Of a stretch of DNA of 64,000 bases, positions 11,549-21,899 are shown piece after piece; position 1 is the stretch's first letter; each line of letters begins with the position of its first letter. The position numbers and the translations under genes are program-made. The notes beneath the pieces are model-generated. The model ran no database searches, was not told the origin of the DNA, and was given only the letters and a program-made list of their open reading frames with translations. Source of the DNA: Comamonadaceae bacterium (GTDB lineage: Bacteria > Pseudomonadota > Gammaproteobacteria > Burkholderiales > Burkholderiaceae_C); the NCBI GenBank assembly GCA_027488215.1, contig JAIYCB010000031.1:248001-312000 (forward strand), read 5' to 3'.

Positions 11549-12834
11549 TTTTTCTCAACAGATCCAGAACCAAAACGGTTCTCAATGTAGTTTTCAACCA
11601 GCCCCTGAAACTCCTGTGCAATGCCTTCGCCGCGCAAAGTCAGGCGCTTTTCACCGTCAATGAAGACCGGCGCAGCAGGCGCTTCACCCGTTCCAGGCAA
11701 GCTGATGCCAATGTCAGCGTGCTTACTTTCACCTGGGCCATTGACGATACAGCCCATCACCGCCACCTTGAGGCTTTCCACGCCTGGATAACGTGCACGC
11801 CAAACCGGCATCTGGGCACGCAAAAAGTCATCGATTTGTTTCGCAAGCTCCTGAAAGGTGCTGCTGGTGGTGCGGCCACAACCGGGGCAAGCTGTCACGC
11901 TGGGCACAAAAATGCGCAAGCCCAACGACTGCAAAATCTCTGAAGCGATCACCACTTCTTGCGTGCGGGACTCGCCCGGCTGCGGGGTGAGCGAGACGCG
12001 TATGGTGTCACCAATACCCTCTTGCAGCAAAACAGATAAGGCAGCAGCCGAGGCCACCGTACCTTTGGTGCCCATGCCCGCTTCGGTCAAGCCCAAGTGC
12101 AAAACATAGTCGGTGCGGCGTCCCAACTCGCGATAAACAGAGATCAAATCCTGCACCCCGGACACTTTGCAAGACAAGGTGATCTGTGAGCCAGACAGTC
12201 CCATTGCTTCGGCTCTTTGTGCAGAGGAAATGGCAGACGAAATCAACGCCTCGTACATGACTTGCCGGGATTCCCACGGAGCTGAACGCAGGCTGTTGGC
12301 ATCCATCAGTTCGGCCAAGAGTTCTTGGTCAAGGCTGCCCCAATTGACACCAATGCGGATCGGTTTGTTCCAGCGCATGGCCGCTTCAATCATTTGACCG
12401 AATTGAAGGTCACGCTTGTCACCTTTACCCACATTGCCAGGGTTGATGCGGTATTTGGACAACGCCTCTGCACAGGCTGGGTAGTCGGTCAGCAAACGGT
12501 GCCCGTTGTAATGGAAGTCACCGATCAAAGGGACATCGATGCCCATTTTGTCGAGCTGATCACGGATGTGCGGCACTGCCTCGGCAGCTTCAGGTGTGTT
12601 GACCGTGATGCGCACCATCTCGGAGCCTGCAATGGCCAGTTCCTTGACCTGGATGGCAGTGCCGATCACGTCCACCGTGTCGGTGTTGGTCATGGATTGC
12701 ACGCGCACAGGGGCGCCACCGCCCACGGTGACCACGCGCGAGCCCCAGACCACCTGGGACTGCCGGCTGCGACGTACAGCAGGACGGGCAATGGCAATGG
12801 GTTCAGGGCTCAGGGGCAAGTCTGTGGCGGACAT
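11545..12834 (-). CDS. ispG: 4-hydroxy-3-methylbut-2-enyl diphosphate synthase IspG
   Basis: IspG converts MEcPP to HMBPP with a [4Fe-4S] cluster, the sixth reaction of the MEP isoprenoid pathway. The 429-residue product has the conserved [16 protein letters not shown] start, the [11 protein letters not shown] barrel strand, the INPGNVG motif, the CPGCGRT cluster cysteines and [16 protein letters not shown] near the C-terminus. The ATG at 12834 has a GAAGGA ribosome site six bases upstream; a GTG two codons earlier is less likely. Only two bases separate it from the rodZ-like stop, and its own stop overlaps hisS by four bases. The order rlmN-rodZ-ispG-hisS is conserved in proteobacteria. Confidence 0.97.
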   Translation of the reverse strand: MSATDLPLSPEPIAIARPAVRRSRQSQVVWGSRVVTVGGGAPVRVQSMTNTDTVDVIGTAIQVKELAIAGSEMVRITVNTPEAAEAVPHIRDQLDKMGIDVPLIGDFHYNGHRLLTDYPACAEALSKYRINPGNVGKGDKRDLQFGQMIEAAMRWNKPIRIGVNWGSLDQELLAELMDANSLRSAPWESRQVMYEALISSAISSAQRAEAMGLSGSQITLSCKVSGVQDLISVYRELGRRTDYVLHLGLTEAGMGTKGTVASAAALSVLLQEGIGDTIRVSLTPQPGESRTQEVVIASEILQSLGLRIFVPSVTACPGCGRTTSSTFQELAKQIDDFLRAQMPVWRARYPGVESLKVAVMGCIVNGPGESKHADIGISLPGTGEAPAAPVFIDGEKRLTLRGEGIAQEFQGLVENYIENRFGSGSVEKK

Positions 12835-12836
12835 GT

Positions 12837-13820
12837 TCACTCCTTCACTTCAAAACGAGCCACCGTCACCTGGGTGTGGGGCTTGAGGTCAAAAGGTTGG
12901 CCACGAAGTGTCGCTGTGACGACCTGGGCACGGCCCACCACGACACTCACTGGCAAGGGACTCTGGATGCGCGTGCTTTCTCCGGCCTTGAGCACGCCAC
13001 TCCAGAGCACGGTCTTTTGGGCATTGCGTACCTCCAACCAGCTCTCGCCCGAGGCAGAAAACACCCATTCAGGGGAAACAGAAGGGTCGGCAGCAGGTAC
13101 AGGCAAAGCTGACGCGGGCATGGCAGGTGTGGCTTGTGAACTCGGTGCCGCAACGGGCGCAGTGACAAGTGTGGTCGTTTCAGCAGTGGTCACAGTGGAT
13201 GCAGCAGCAGCTGAAGACTGCGCAGCGGTTGCAGCAGAAGCTTCAAGGGAAGGCGCTGTCGTGCCCGACACGGGAACTGAAGCGACCACAATGGGCTCAG
13301 TGACCTCTTTTGAAACCACCTCATTGGCCATCAATGATTTGACGTCTTCCAACCAGACCCAGTGAGTCGGACCGGGCAGCCAAAGCAGAGCGCCTGTCAA
13401 AAACAACATGACAGCGGCACTCCAGATCACTTTAGAGGAGGCCATTTGTCGCCAAGGCAAGCGAGCGATGACCCCAGTGTCCTCAGTTGTTAAAGGTTGA
13501 ATGGAAGTACGCAGAGGCTCCAAATGAGAGGCCATTTGTGGCAACAAGGCCAAAATTGGCGCGGGATCGACATGCAAGTGACGGCAGACGCTGGATGCCA
13601 GGCCACGGTAAAAAACGGGGCCTTTACCCGGATCGAACTCGTCAGCCTCCAAAGCCTCAAGTTGGCGCACAGGTACTTTCAAGGTCACCGACAAAACAGC
13701 CAAGTGCACACCCGCCTTGAGACGCGCTTCTCGCAACAACTGTCCCGCTGTCGCGGCCAACACTTTGGGCTGAGAACTGCCAGTCTGCGGATCGGACTCA
13801 GCTTTAAAGCTTGGTGTCAT
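12837..13820 (-). CDS. rodZ: RodZ-like helix-turn-helix cytoskeletal/transmembrane protein
   Basis: This is a bitopic membrane protein of the RodZ family, which links the MreB cytoskeleton to the cell-wall elongation machinery. In the 327 residues I see a cytoplasmic helix-turn-helix domain (about 24-95, [20 protein letters not shown] ... [12 protein letters not shown]), one transmembrane helix (about 130-149, [20 protein letters not shown]), a long low-complexity linker rich in Ala, Ser, Thr and Val (about 170-245), and a C-terminal DUF4115 beta domain ([21 protein letters not shown]). The start at 13820 has a GGAG site and overlaps the end of rlmN by 17 bases. Family membership is firm; the exact cellular role here is inferred. 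Confidence 0.88.
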   Translation of the reverse strand: MTPSFKAESDPQTGSSQPKVLAATAGQLLREARLKAGVHLAVLSVTLKVPVRQLEALEADEFDPGKGPVFYRGLASSVCRHLHVDPAPILALLPQMASHLEPLRTSIQPLTTEDTGVIARLPWRQMASSKVIWSAAVMLFLTGALLWLPGPTHWVWLEDVKSLMANEVVSKEVTEPIVVASVPVSGTTAPSLEASAATAAQSSAAAASTVTTAETTTLVTAPVAAPSSQATPAMPASALPVPAADPSVSPEWVFSASGESWLEVRNAQKTVLWSGVLKAGESTRIQSPLPVSVVVGRAQVVTATLRGQPFDLKPHTQVTVARFEVKE

Positions 13821-14964
13821 GTCGGAGCTCCGAATAGGTCATAGCGGTCACAGGTACCAGGGCGATGGTACGCTGTTCGGCCATTCTCAACTGCACTTGA
13901 GTGCGGTCTTTGACATCACCGGCCAATTGGCCACAGGCCGCATCGATGTCATCACCACGGGTTTTACGCACGGTAGTGACCAATCCGGCGTCTTGCAGTT
14001 GCTTGGCAAAAGCTTGAACGCGCGCAGGGGGTGAGCGCAACAGTCCCGAGGCCGGAAAGGGGTTAAACGGAATCAAATTGAACTTGCAGCGCAGTCCTTG
14101 ACGGGCATGGTATTGAACCAGATCAATCAACTGACTGGCGTGCTCGGACTGGTCATTCACGCCGTCGAGCATGCAGTATTCAAAGGTGATGAAATCACGT
14201 GGCGCATGAGCCAAGTAAGCAATGCACGATTGCATGAGTTCATCAAGCGGGTATTTGCGATTGAGCGGCACCAAATTGTCGCGCAGCCGGTCATTGGGTG
14301 CATGCAGCGACACCGCCAGCGCGACAGGACAATCGCCTGACAAGCGCCCAATCATGGGCACCACACCCGAAGTGGACACCGTGACGCGTCGCCGTGAAAG
14401 GCCATAGCCGTGGTCGTCAAGCATGGCACGCAAAGCAGGCACCAGAGCCGAGTAATTTTGAAGCGGCTCGCCCATGCCCATCATCACCACGTTGGAGATG
14501 ACACGGTCTTCTCTCTGCAAGTGCTTGCGAAGGAAATGCTCGGCAAACCACAGCTGCGCCAAGATCTCGCCCGTGGTGAGGTTACGGCTGAAGCCTTGGT
14601 GGCCAGTAGAACAAAAACGGCAACCAACGGCACAACCGGCTTGCGATGAAATGCACAAGGTGCCCCGGTCATCTTCAGGAATAAAAACCGATTCGATGGC
14701 GTTGCCATCGCCTACATCAAAGAGCCACTTGATGGTGCCGTCCGCAGAAATATGTTGGCTGATCACGGGCAGTGCCGTGACATGTGCATGAGATTTGAGC
14801 TTTTGGCGCAAGGACTTGGCCAGATCGCTCATCTGATCGAAATCAGAAGCGCCTCGCTGGTGGATCCACCGGAACAACTGGGTGGCCCGAAAGCGCTTTT
14901 CGCCCAAACCCTCACAAAAAGCGGCCAAACCTTCCAGGTCGAAATCAAGAAGGTTGTCCGTCAT
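13804..14964 (-). CDS. rlmN: Dual-specificity RNA methyltransferase RlmN
   Basis: RlmN is a radical-SAM enzyme that methylates C2 of A2503 in 23S rRNA and A37 of some tRNAs. The 386-residue product has the cluster motif at C111, C115 and C118 ([14 protein letters not shown]) and the GEPLQNY segment that binds SAM. The [11 protein letters not shown] and [15 protein letters not shown] regions and the late cysteine of the CGQL segment complete the mechanism. Start ATG at 14964. It lies 41 bases after ndk, and its end overlaps the rodZ-like start. Confidence 0.97.
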   Translation of the reverse strand: MTDNLLDFDLEGLAAFCEGLGEKRFRATQLFRWIHQRGASDFDQMSDLAKSLRQKLKSHAHVTALPVISQHISADGTIKWLFDVGDGNAIESVFIPEDDRGTLCISSQAGCAVGCRFCSTGHQGFSRNLTTGEILAQLWFAEHFLRKHLQREDRVISNVVMMGMGEPLQNYSALVPALRAMLDDHGYGLSRRRVTVSTSGVVPMIGRLSGDCPVALAVSLHAPNDRLRDNLVPLNRKYPLDELMQSCIAYLAHAPRDFITFEYCMLDGVNDQSEHASQLIDLVQYHARQGLRCKFNLIPFNPFPASGLLRSPPARVQAFAKQLQDAGLVTTVRKTRGDDIDAACGQLAGDVKDRTQVQLRMAEQRTIALVPVTAMTYSELRHDTKL

Positions 14965-15005
14965 GGGTTCAGGGCGCAGGTGGGCGCGTGCGGTCCGCGA
15001 CGCGA

Positions 15006-15431
15006 TCAGCGTGCGTATACGTTCATGCCGGGGAAGAAGAAAGCAACTTCAGCGGCAGCGGTTTCGGGGGCATCAGAGCCGTGCACTGCGTTGGCGTCGA
15101 TGCTGTCGGCGAAGTCAGCACGGATGGTTCCCGCAGCCGCTTTTTTGGGATCGGTGGCGCCCATCAGGTCGCGGTTCTTGGAGATCGCGTTCTCGCCTTC
15201 CAGAGCCTGGATCATGACAGGGCCGGAGACCATGAAGTCCACCAGGTCCTTGAAGAAAGGACGCTCTTTGTGCACGCCATAGAACTGCTCAGCTTCGCCG
15301 CGCGAGAGATGAACCATCTTGGCTGCGACCACTTTGAGGCCAGCAGCTTCAAAACGGGCGTAGATCTGGCCGATGACGTTCTTGGCGACAGCGTCGGGCT
15401 TGATGATGGAGAGGGTGCGTTCGATGGCCAT
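15006..15431 (-). CDS. ndk: Nucleoside diphosphate kinase Ndk
   Basis: Ndk transfers the gamma phosphate between nucleoside di- and triphosphates through a phosphohistidine. The product is 141 residues when started at the ATG at 15431 ([15 protein letters not shown]), the standard family length, and that start has an AGGA site seven bases upstream. The active-site histidine is H117 in [10 protein letters not shown]. The frame runs 16 codons further upstream but those residues are not family-like. It is the first gene of the ndk-rlmN-rodZ-ispG cluster; the 160-base gap to rluB is where a promoter would lie. Confidence 0.98.
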   Translation of the reverse strand: MAIERTLSIIKPDAVAKNVIGQIYARFEAAGLKVVAAKMVHLSRGEAEQFYGVHKERPFFKDLVDFMVSGPVMIQALEGENAISKNRDLMGATDPKKAAAGTIRADFADSIDANAVHGSDAPETAAAEVAFFFPGMNVYAR

Positions 15432-15591
15432 TGGTTTTCCTGTACAAAAGTAATAAAAAGCATTTTTGCCTTGCGGCAAAGCCTGTTATTCTAACCTGAG
15501 CGGAGCATGCAAAAGACCTCTGCTCTAGAGGGTCAAGGGGGCTGAGGAGTCAACCTTACGCAGCTTGAAACCCCGCGCAAGATCCAACAAG

Positions 15592-16794
15592 TCAGCGGCT
15601 CCTACCGCCACCACGCCCGCCCCGGCCTGATACGCCCGGGTTTTTCTTCAGGCGGTTGAAACTTTCCGCACCGATGTATTTTGTCTCGCTTTTCACCGCA
15701 TCGGATTTGGCATGCAACCCAGAACCCCCAGGCGCTTGGTTGGGTTGGGCAGCGGGTTTGGCACGGGGCACAGCCGTCCCCGCCCTGCCCTGCCCGCCAG
15801 TGCGCGGACGGCGGTCGTTGCGGTTGGTACGCGCAGGCTGCTCGGTCACGGGGCGAGGGCGTTCCCTGGAGCCTGCTGCCCGCATCAGCAAGCGGATATC
15901 AGCCTCGTCCAGCTCCAGCCAGGCGCCCCGGCGTAAGCCGTGTGGCAGCACCATCGCGCCATAACGGATGCGAATGAGGCGACTGACCGCATGGCCCACA
16001 GCTTCCATCATGCGGCGTACCTCCCGGTTACGGCCTTCGGAGATGGTCACCCGGTACCAGCAGTTGGAGCCTTCTCCGCCACCATCTTCGATGGAGCCAA
16101 ACTGCGCTGGTCCGTCGTCGAGCATCAAGCCATCCAGCAGTTTTTGCTTTTCATCCTTGCTGAGTGCACCCAGAACACGCACGGCGTACTCGCGCTCCAG
16201 ACCAAAACGCGGGTGCATGAGTTGATTGGCCAATTCACCCGAACTGGTGAAGAGCAGCAAGCCTTCGGTGTTCAGGTCCAGCCGGCCCACCGACTGCCAT
16301 TTGCCGTTTTGCAGGCGCGGCAGCTTGCGAAACACCGAGGGGCGGTTTTGCGGGTCATCGTGGCTGACGATCTCGCCTGCGGGCTTGTGGTAGGCGATCA
16401 CGCGGGCCGGTGGCGGGTCGATTCGGATGCGGATCGGTTTGCCATCGACCTTGATTTGGTCGCCATATTGCACGCGCTGGCCGACGTGGGCAGGCTCGTT
16501 GTTCACGGCGATGCGGCCTTCGGAGATGAGTTTTTCCATCTCCAGTCGCGAGCCCATGCCCGCTTGGGCCAGCACCTTGTGCAGTTTGGGCGAGTCGGTC
16601 TGGGGGGCGAGCACGCGCTTGCCCAGGTCTTGAGCCACCTCTTCGACAGCGCCCTCGTCATCGAACTGGCCTGAGACCACATCGGCCAGTTCAATCGCCT
16701 TGTAGGGCGTGGAGGCTGCCGTGGCTGCGCCGGCTTTGCGGGCGGCGTACACGCCAGAGCGCTGACCAAGCGAGTTGGTGGTTGAATCGTTCAT
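15592..16794 (-). CDS. rluB: 23S rRNA pseudouridine synthase RluB-type
   Basis: RluB makes pseudouridine 2605 in 23S rRNA. The 400-residue protein has an N-terminal S4 domain (about 70-125, [20 protein letters not shown]) and the RsuA-family catalytic domain with the active aspartate in [16 protein letters not shown], followed by [21 protein letters not shown]. The N-terminal 65 residues and the C-terminal 90 residues are low-complexity (Arg, Gly and Pro-rich, ending [11 protein letters not shown]), which may help bind rRNA. The start overlaps the scpB stop by four bases (ATGA). The scpB-rluB order is common in proteobacteria. Confidence 0.95.
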   Translation of the reverse strand: MNDSTTNSLGQRSGVYAARKAGAATAASTPYKAIELADVVSGQFDDEGAVEEVAQDLGKRVLAPQTDSPKLHKVLAQAGMGSRLEMEKLISEGRIAVNNEPAHVGQRVQYGDQIKVDGKPIRIRIDPPPARVIAYHKPAGEIVSHDDPQNRPSVFRKLPRLQNGKWQSVGRLDLNTEGLLLFTSSGELANQLMHPRFGLEREYAVRVLGALSKDEKQKLLDGLMLDDGPAQFGSIEDGGGEGSNCWYRVTISEGRNREVRRMMEAVGHAVSRLIRIRYGAMVLPHGLRRGAWLELDEADIRLLMRAAGSRERPRPVTEQPARTNRNDRRPRTGGQGRAGTAVPRAKPAAQPNQAPGGSGLHAKSDAVKSETKYIGAESFNRLKKNPGVSGRGGRGGGRSR

Positions 16795-17585
16795 TTGAGG
16801 ATGTTTTCTTGGCCGTGACCGGGGTTTCCAGGGCCCGCGTCAGGCAGCTCGGCGACGGGGTGGTGAGCACCGATAAGGGAGTTCGATGAGGGATCGTTTG
16901 AATCCCGAGTCAGATCACTCTGGTTGGCGCTTGGCGCGTCGTCAGATGGCGCAACATGGCTGGAACTGCCGGGCATCGTCATTTCGGCAGACTCGGCCAG
17001 GGCCTCTTCGAGCGACAAACTCGCTTGCGCCGGTGACTCATCCATCATGCTGGCCAGAGCCGACATCGGCGAATCCACTTGCGAAAGCAAGGGCAACTGG
17101 TCCAAGGACGACAGGCCCAGATCGTCCAAGAACTGACGGGTCGTGGCAAACAAGCTCGGCCGCCCCACGGTTTCCCGGTGACCAATGACTTCCACCCAGC
17201 CACGGTCCTCTAACTGTTTGATGATTTGCGAGCCAATGGTCACGCCGCGAATGTCTTCCATGTCACCCCGTGTGACGGGCTGGCGGTAGGCAATGATGGC
17301 CAACGTCTCCAACACGGCACGGGTGTATTTGGGTGGCTTTTCAGGGTGCAGGCGGTCCAGGAAGGTCCGCAGCTCCGGCCGGCTCTGGAAGCGCCATCCG
17401 CTGGCGACGCGGACCAACTCAAGGCCTTTGTCAGCCCATTCAAATTCCAGGTCTTGCAGCATGAGCCGCAGGGTGTCAGCCCCGAGCGCATCGTCAAACA
17501 GCACGCGCAAGTCGCGCAAAGACAATGGCTGGCCCGCTGTGAGCAGGGCTGTCTCCAGGACACGCTTGGCTTGCGCCGTATTCAT
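16791..17585 (-). CDS. scpB: Segregation and condensation protein ScpB
   Basis: ScpB is the dimeric winged-helix partner of ScpA in the SMC condensin complex that compacts the chromosome. The 264-residue product shows the two winged-helix domains with [21 protein letters not shown] at the start, then [29 protein letters not shown] and [29 protein letters not shown]. The last 75 residues are an acidic, Ser-rich tail of low complexity. ATG at 17585, directly followed by rluB with translational overlap. scpA is not in the window. Confidence 0.95.
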   Translation of the reverse strand: MNTAQAKRVLETALLTAGQPLSLRDLRVLFDDALGADTLRLMLQDLEFEWADKGLELVRVASGWRFQSRPELRTFLDRLHPEKPPKYTRAVLETLAIIAYRQPVTRGDMEDIRGVTIGSQIIKQLEDRGWVEVIGHRETVGRPSLFATTRQFLDDLGLSSLDQLPLLSQVDSPMSALASMMDESPAQASLSLEEALAESAEMTMPGSSSHVAPSDDAPSANQSDLTRDSNDPSSNSLIGAHHPVAELPDAGPGNPGHGQENILK

Positions 17586-17604
17586 GGTGTCGGTCTTTCG
17601 GAAA

Positions 17605-17643
17605 AAAACGCCTCACGGCGAGGTAGCAAAACGCCTCACGGCG
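17605..17643. repeat. Two direct copies of a 16-base hairpin-forming unit
   Basis: AAAACGCCTCACGGCG occurs at 17605-17620 and again at 17628-17643, 23 bases apart. Each copy can fold into a short CGCC/GGCG stem, extended to 5 base pairs in the second copy. They lie between the rluD 3' end and the scpB start. On the minus strand the units are followed by T-tracts, so they may act as tandem weak terminators after rluD. Confidence 0.5.
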
Positions 17644-17715
17644 TGTCGAAATGAAGCCATCGGTTCGGACACAGGACAAAGCCAAAGACATGAATCCAGC
17701 GTAACCAACGGTCCT

Positions 17716-18708
17716 TTAAGGAGCCAAATTGTAACTGAGGCCTAAATTTTGCATGGCAAAGTCCATATCCTCAGGCAAAGCCGATGTCAGGTTGATGCGC
17801 TCGCCGGTGATCGGGTGCTCAAAGGCCAGACGCCAAGCGTGCAAGGCTTGGCGCTTCATGCCACCCAAAGGCACACCGCCATACACGGCGTCGCCCAACA
17901 AGGGATGCCCCAAGTGCGCCATGTGGACCCGGATCTGGTGCGTTCGACCGGTGTGCAAAGTGCATTGCACCAGGCAGCAGCGCTCACCTTGGGCCAGCAA
18001 ATCAAAGGTGGTGGCAGCCGTTTTGCCCGATTGGTGGGCAAGATCCACCACAGCCATGCGCAGGCGGTTGGAAGGGTCACGGCCGATGGCGGCTTCGAGC
18101 GTGCGCGGTGAAGCACCTGTCCAGTTTTTGTGTCCCAAAGCCAGGTACTGGCGGTGCACCTCACGCGCAGCAATCCGGGCCACCAGCGCATCCATGGCCT
18201 GGCGCGTGCGGGCCACCACCATCAAGCCGCTGGTGTCCTTGTCCAAGCGATGCACGATGCCTGCCCGGGGCACTTCACTGGCTTGTGGATCAAGCGCCAG
18301 TAAGCCATTGAGTAAGGTTCCTCGCCAGTTGCCTGAGGCCGGGTGCACTACCAAACCGGCAGGTTTGTGAATCACGCGCAGGTGAGCGTCTTCGTACACC
18401 ACGTCAATCGGCATGGATTCGGGCACAAAGGCCTGTGACTGCGGCGTGGCCCGCAAGGTGATTTGCAGCTGGTGCCCCAGACGGACCTTGGCCGACACCT
18501 TGGTGGTGACACGCCCATCGATGAGCGCTTCGCCTTGCTCAATGAGTTGCTGCAAGTAACTGCGTGAAAACTCCGGCACCAGCTGCGCCAACACCCGATC
18601 CAGACGCTGACCGTGCAAAGCCACAGGGACTGCGGCCGAACGCACTTCTTGTTGCATCGACTCCAGAGAGGGATCGACATCCTCGGACAGTTCTGAAGAG
18701 TCATGCAT
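17716..18708 (-). CDS. rluD: 23S rRNA pseudouridine synthase RluD
   Basis: RluD makes pseudouridines 1911, 1915 and 1917 in helix 69 of 23S rRNA. The sequence has an S4 domain (RLDRVLAQLVPEFSRSYLQQLIEQGEALIDG split over about 45-75) and a RluA-family catalytic domain with the active aspartate in HRLDKDTSGLMV, then HTGRTHQIRVHMAHLGHPLLGD. The start is ambiguous. The longest frame begins with TTG at 18744 and overlaps the bamD promoter region. ATG at 18708 is chosen here, and an internal ATG nearer the S4 domain is also possible. It diverges from bamD, the usual arrangement for rluD and bamD. Confidence 0.94.
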   Translation of the reverse strand: MHDSSELSEDVDPSLESMQQEVRSAAVPVALHGQRLDRVLAQLVPEFSRSYLQQLIEQGEALIDGRVTTKVSAKVRLGHQLQITLRATPQSQAFVPESMPIDVVYEDAHLRVIHKPAGLVVHPASGNWRGTLLNGLLALDPQASEVPRAGIVHRLDKDTSGLMVVARTRQAMDALVARIAAREVHRQYLALGHKNWTGASPRTLEAAIGRDPSNRLRMAVVDLAHQSGKTAATTFDLLAQGERCCLVQCTLHTGRTHQIRVHMAHLGHPLLGDAVYGGVPLGGMKRQALHAWRLAFEHPITGERINLTSALPEDMDFAMQNLGLSYNLAP

Positions 18709-18723
18709 TTCAGGGTCGGTCGA

Positions 18724-18729
18724 TATAAT
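18724..18729 (+). promoter_or_regulatory. Candidate -10 box (TATAAT) for bamD
   Basis: A consensus TATAAT stands about 30 bases before the bamD ATG in the short rluD/bamD divergent gap. No good -35 hexamer is seen at 17-18 bases, so the promoter is tentative. Confidence 0.4.
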
Positions 18730-18758
18730 CAAAGTGTTCAACAATCAAGGTGTCACAG

Positions 18759-19568
18759 ATGCAAAGCAACAGATTATCGATGGTTCCAGTCGGCCTGATT
18801 TTGGCCACAGGACTCCTTCTGAGCGGCTGCGCCAACACACCCAAGGACCCTACTGCAGGCTGGACCCCTGAGAAAATTTACAGCGAAGCCCGCGACGAAG
18901 TGAATGCCGGGGCCTGGGACAAGGCGATTGGCTACTTCGAAAAGCTCGAAGGCCGTGCTGCTGGAACGGCGCTCGCCCAACAAGCCCAGATCGATAAAGC
19001 TTTTGCCCAGTACAAAGCAGGCGACAAGATCCAAGCTATTGCCACTCTGGACCGTTTTATCCGACTACATCCCACCAGCCCGGCCATTGACTATGCTTTT
19101 TACCTCAAGGGCTTGGTCAACTTCAACGACAACCTCGGCTTGTTCTCCTTCATCACGCGGCAAGACCTATCCGAGCGAGACCAAAAGGCAGCCAAAGACT
19201 CCTACGAGGCCTTTCGCGAGTTGAGCACACGCTTTCCGGACTCCAAATACACCGCCGATGCACGTCAACGCATGACGCACATCGTCAACTCGCTGGCCGC
19301 TTACGAGGTGCATGTGGCCCGCTACTATGCCAGCAGGGGCGCGCATGTGGCCGCCATCAACCGGGCTCAGCAGGCCATTGCCGATTACCAAGGCGTACCT
19401 GCCCTTGAAGAGGCATTGGCCATTTTGGTTAGCTCTTACAAGGCCATGGGCATGTCAGCGCTGAGCAACGATGCCAGACGGGTGCTGCAAACCAACTTCC
19501 CGAAGTCGGCCTTTTTGCAAAACGATGGCGCAGAACTTAAGCGCCGTGGTGGTTGGCGTCTGTGGTGA
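18759..19568 (+). CDS. bamD: Outer-membrane protein assembly lipoprotein BamD
   Basis: BamD is the essential lipoprotein of the BAM complex and works with BamA in outer-membrane protein insertion. The product has a lipoprotein signal (LILATGLLLSGC) with lipidated cysteine, then tetratricopeptide repeats (WDKAIGYFEKLEGR, IQAIATLDRFIRLHP, AYEVHVARYYASRGAHVAAINR) typical of BamD. The ATG at 18759 has an AAGG site eight bases upstream; a GTG three codons earlier is possible. Its last 32 bases overlap the end of the convergent dinG gene. Length (about 269 residues) matches the family. Confidence 0.96.
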   Translation: MQSNRLSMVPVGLILATGLLLSGCANTPKDPTAGWTPEKIYSEARDEVNAGAWDKAIGYFEKLEGRAAGTALAQQAQIDKAFAQYKAGDKIQAIATLDRFIRLHPTSPAIDYAFYLKGLVNFNDNLGLFSFITRQDLSERDQKAAKDSYEAFRELSTRFPDSKYTADARQRMTHIVNSLAAYEVHVARYYASRGAHVAAINRAQQAIADYQGVPALEEALAILVSSYKAMGMSALSNDARRVLQTNFPKSAFLQNDGAELKRRGGWRLW

Positions 19569-21660
19569 GTTGACGCAAGGCATCCAGGAATGCCGCATGG
19601 TCTTCCAGACGGCGCATCGCGGGCAAGCTCCGCAACAAGCGGCGACCATAAGACATGGTGCTCAGGCGACTGTCGCAAACCACCAAAATACCTCGATCGG
19701 TTTCGCTGCGGATCAAGCGTCCAGCCCCTTGTTTGAGTGAAACGGCTGCTTCAGGCAGGGCATGGTCTGCAAAAGCGCTCTTGCCCTGCTGCGTGATGCG
19801 CTGGCTGCGCGCCTCAAAAAGCGGATCGCCAGGCGGGGGGAAGGGCAACTTGTCGATGACCACCAATTGCAGCGCATCACCGGGCACATCAAAGCCTTCC
19901 CAGAAAGAAGCTGAAGCCACCAGCACGCAACCCTTTCGAGCGTACGCATCCCCTGCTCCGCCACCTTCGCGAAAGCGCTCCATCAAACGTCGTTTGGGAC
20001 TTTGCCCCTGTACGAGCACCTCCACTTCCCCATCTCCATGCGCCAGCAAATGCTCGCCAATGCTGCGCATCGCATTCAGGGTTGTGGTCAACACCAGCGT
20101 GCTGCCGCCCAAAATCGTCAGGGCTTCCAGAACCAGCTCGGCCACCTGGCTGGCGTGCTCCGGTGCCCCCGGTCGTGGCAGGTGCGGCGGCACATAAAGG
20201 GCCGCTTGCTGTGCATAGTCAAATGGGCTGCTGACCTGCATGACCTCGGCCGAGTTCAGGCCGCAAGGCTCGGTGAACCAACGCAAGCTCGGCTCGTCGC
20301 CCAAGGTGGCTGAGGTGAATATCCAGGCCCGCTGACCCACACCGGCTGCAGGCACTGGCGTGGCCACCTCGCCCAAAGCGTGCCGCGGATCACCCGCCAT
20401 CAAGGCTTCAAGCGAATCGGGATCGTCGGGGGTCTCGGTTGCTTTACCCGGCGTCGCTGACAGAGGACGGGTCAAGGCAGAAAAAGCCTGTGCAATGTCC
20501 AAGGGCGACTCCACCAGACGCAGCTGCGCGCTGACCTCTGCCCAGCGCACGCCCTCGGGGTTGGGCGGGTCAGCAAACAAAGCAGCACGCTGCATCAGCT
20601 CACGGGTGCGTTCGGCCAATCGCTGGAAATCAGGAGCCAGTTCACTGACCATGTCGAGACCCGTTTGCAAATCGGCCAATGCCTTAGTCACCGCATGCAA
20701 AGCACCCGCCCAATCGCTGGGCTCCACGCCCTCGGGTTGAAGCCCAATCCAGCGCAGTCTGACCGAACCGCGGTGCATGCCAGCAGCCAGACGCCAATCA
20801 CGAGCGGCTTTTTCCAGACTCGAGCTCAATGTTTGCCAATCGACCAAGCCGCGCGCCAGTTGCAAACCTGTGGCCAAGACGTCTCGAACCAACTCGTGCA
20901 ATTGCACTGTCGACAATTGCTGGCCCAGAAAATTAACCCCGATTTCATTGAGCTGGTGCGCCTCGTCGAAGACGGTAACACGCACCGTGGGCAACAACTC
21001 TGCCACGCCAGACTCGCGCACCGACAGATCGGCAAAAAACAGATGGTGGTTGATGACCACCACATCCGCGGCCATGGCCTCTTTACGTGCGAGGTTGACA
21101 TGGCAAGCACGGTAACGTGGACAGGTGGACCCCAGGCAATTGTCGCGGGTGGAGGTGACCAGTGGCCACAGGGACGAGCGTTCATCCAAGCCCGTCAACT
21201 CGGCCATATCGCCCATTCGGGTGGATTGCGCCCAACTTTCGATTTTGGCCAGCGCCTTTAGAGCACCAGGCTGGGCCGACTCAGGACTGTGCCGGGCTTG
21301 CTCCATGCGGTGCAAGCAAAGGTAGTTCGATCGCCCCTTGAGCAAAGCAATGCGAACGGGCAAACCGAGCACCTCCACCAGACGTGGAATATCACGCGAA
21401 AACAATTGGTCTTGCAGCGCCTTGGTGGCCGTCGATACCAACGCCCGCTGACCGCTGAGCAAGACCGGCACCAAATAGGCATAGGTTTTCCCGGTGCCCG
21501 TGCCTGCCTCCACCACCAACTGGCCGCCTTCCTGAACAATGCGGCTGACCGCCATGGCCATGTCGGTCTGACCTTGCCGAGGTTGAAATCCTGGCACTGT
21601 CTGCGCCAGCACCCCCCGGCTGGAGAGGATTTCGGCCACCCGCTGGTCAAGCAAATTCAA
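19537..21660 (-). CDS. dinG: DinG/YoaA-type ATP-dependent DNA helicase
   Basis: This is a superfamily 2, XPD-like 5'-3' helicase with an iron-sulfur domain, acting in DNA repair and R-loop removal. The 707 residues show Walker A VEAGTGTGKTYAYL (about 50-63), Walker B VFDEAHQLNEIG, and cysteines for an Fe-S cluster (SNYLCLHRM, LGSTCPRYRACHV). Helicase motifs near the C-terminus include SASFWEGFDVPGD and QGAGRLIRSETDRG. The start is TTG at 21660 behind an AAGGAA ribosome site, overlapping the stop of the YdcH-like gene (TTGA). YoaA is the closest alternative name. Tail-to-tail overlap with bamD is unusual. Confidence 0.9.
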   Translation of the reverse strand: MNLLDQRVAEILSSRGVLAQTVPGFQPRQGQTDMAMAVSRIVQEGGQLVVEAGTGTGKTYAYLVPVLLSGQRALVSTATKALQDQLFSRDIPRLVEVLGLPVRIALLKGRSNYLCLHRMEQARHSPESAQPGALKALAKIESWAQSTRMGDMAELTGLDERSSLWPLVTSTRDNCLGSTCPRYRACHVNLARKEAMAADVVVINHHLFFADLSVRESGVAELLPTVRVTVFDEAHQLNEIGVNFLGQQLSTVQLHELVRDVLATGLQLARGLVDWQTLSSSLEKAARDWRLAAGMHRGSVRLRWIGLQPEGVEPSDWAGALHAVTKALADLQTGLDMVSELAPDFQRLAERTRELMQRAALFADPPNPEGVRWAEVSAQLRLVESPLDIAQAFSALTRPLSATPGKATETPDDPDSLEALMAGDPRHALGEVATPVPAAGVGQRAWIFTSATLGDEPSLRWFTEPCGLNSAEVMQVSSPFDYAQQAALYVPPHLPRPGAPEHASQVAELVLEALTILGGSTLVLTTTLNAMRSIGEHLLAHGDGEVEVLVQGQSPKRRLMERFREGGGAGDAYARKGCVLVASASFWEGFDVPGDALQLVVIDKLPFPPPGDPLFEARSQRITQQGKSAFADHALPEAAVSLKQGAGRLIRSETDRGILVVCDSRLSTMSYGRRLLRSLPAMRRLEDHAAFLDALRQLTTDANHHGA

Positions 21661-21899
21661 GCGGGTTCCTTAGGGGACAACTGCGCATGCAGTTTCACGA
21701 TCTGATCGCGCAGGGCCAGGCGGCGTTTTTTCATTCGACGCAAGCTCAGCTCATCGATTGGACCTGGGGCAGAGACCGCTTGATCTATCAGCGCATTCAA
21801 GTCAGCGTGCTCGATTTGCCATTCGATCATTTGGCGTTGCGGAGAGTGCAAATCGTATGCCGCTGTCTTGGAATCATCACCAGGACTGTCTTGGCTCAT
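21657..21899 (-). CDS. YdcH/DUF465 family small protein
   Basis: This is an 80-residue, charged, probably helical-hairpin protein with the DUF465 pattern H-x3-I near position 30 (WQIEHADLNALIDQAV) and a C-terminal LRRMKKRRLALRDQIVKLHAQL. Function is unknown; family members are small cytosolic proteins. The ATG at 21899 has an AGGAT site. It overlaps the preceding exported-protein gene by four bases (ATGA) and the dinG start by four bases (TTGA), so it is translationally coupled on both sides. Confidence 0.85.
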   Translation of the reverse strand: MSQDSPGDDSKTAAYDLHSPQRQMIEWQIEHADLNALIDQAVSAPGPIDELSLRRMKKRRLALRDQIVKLHAQLSPKEPA

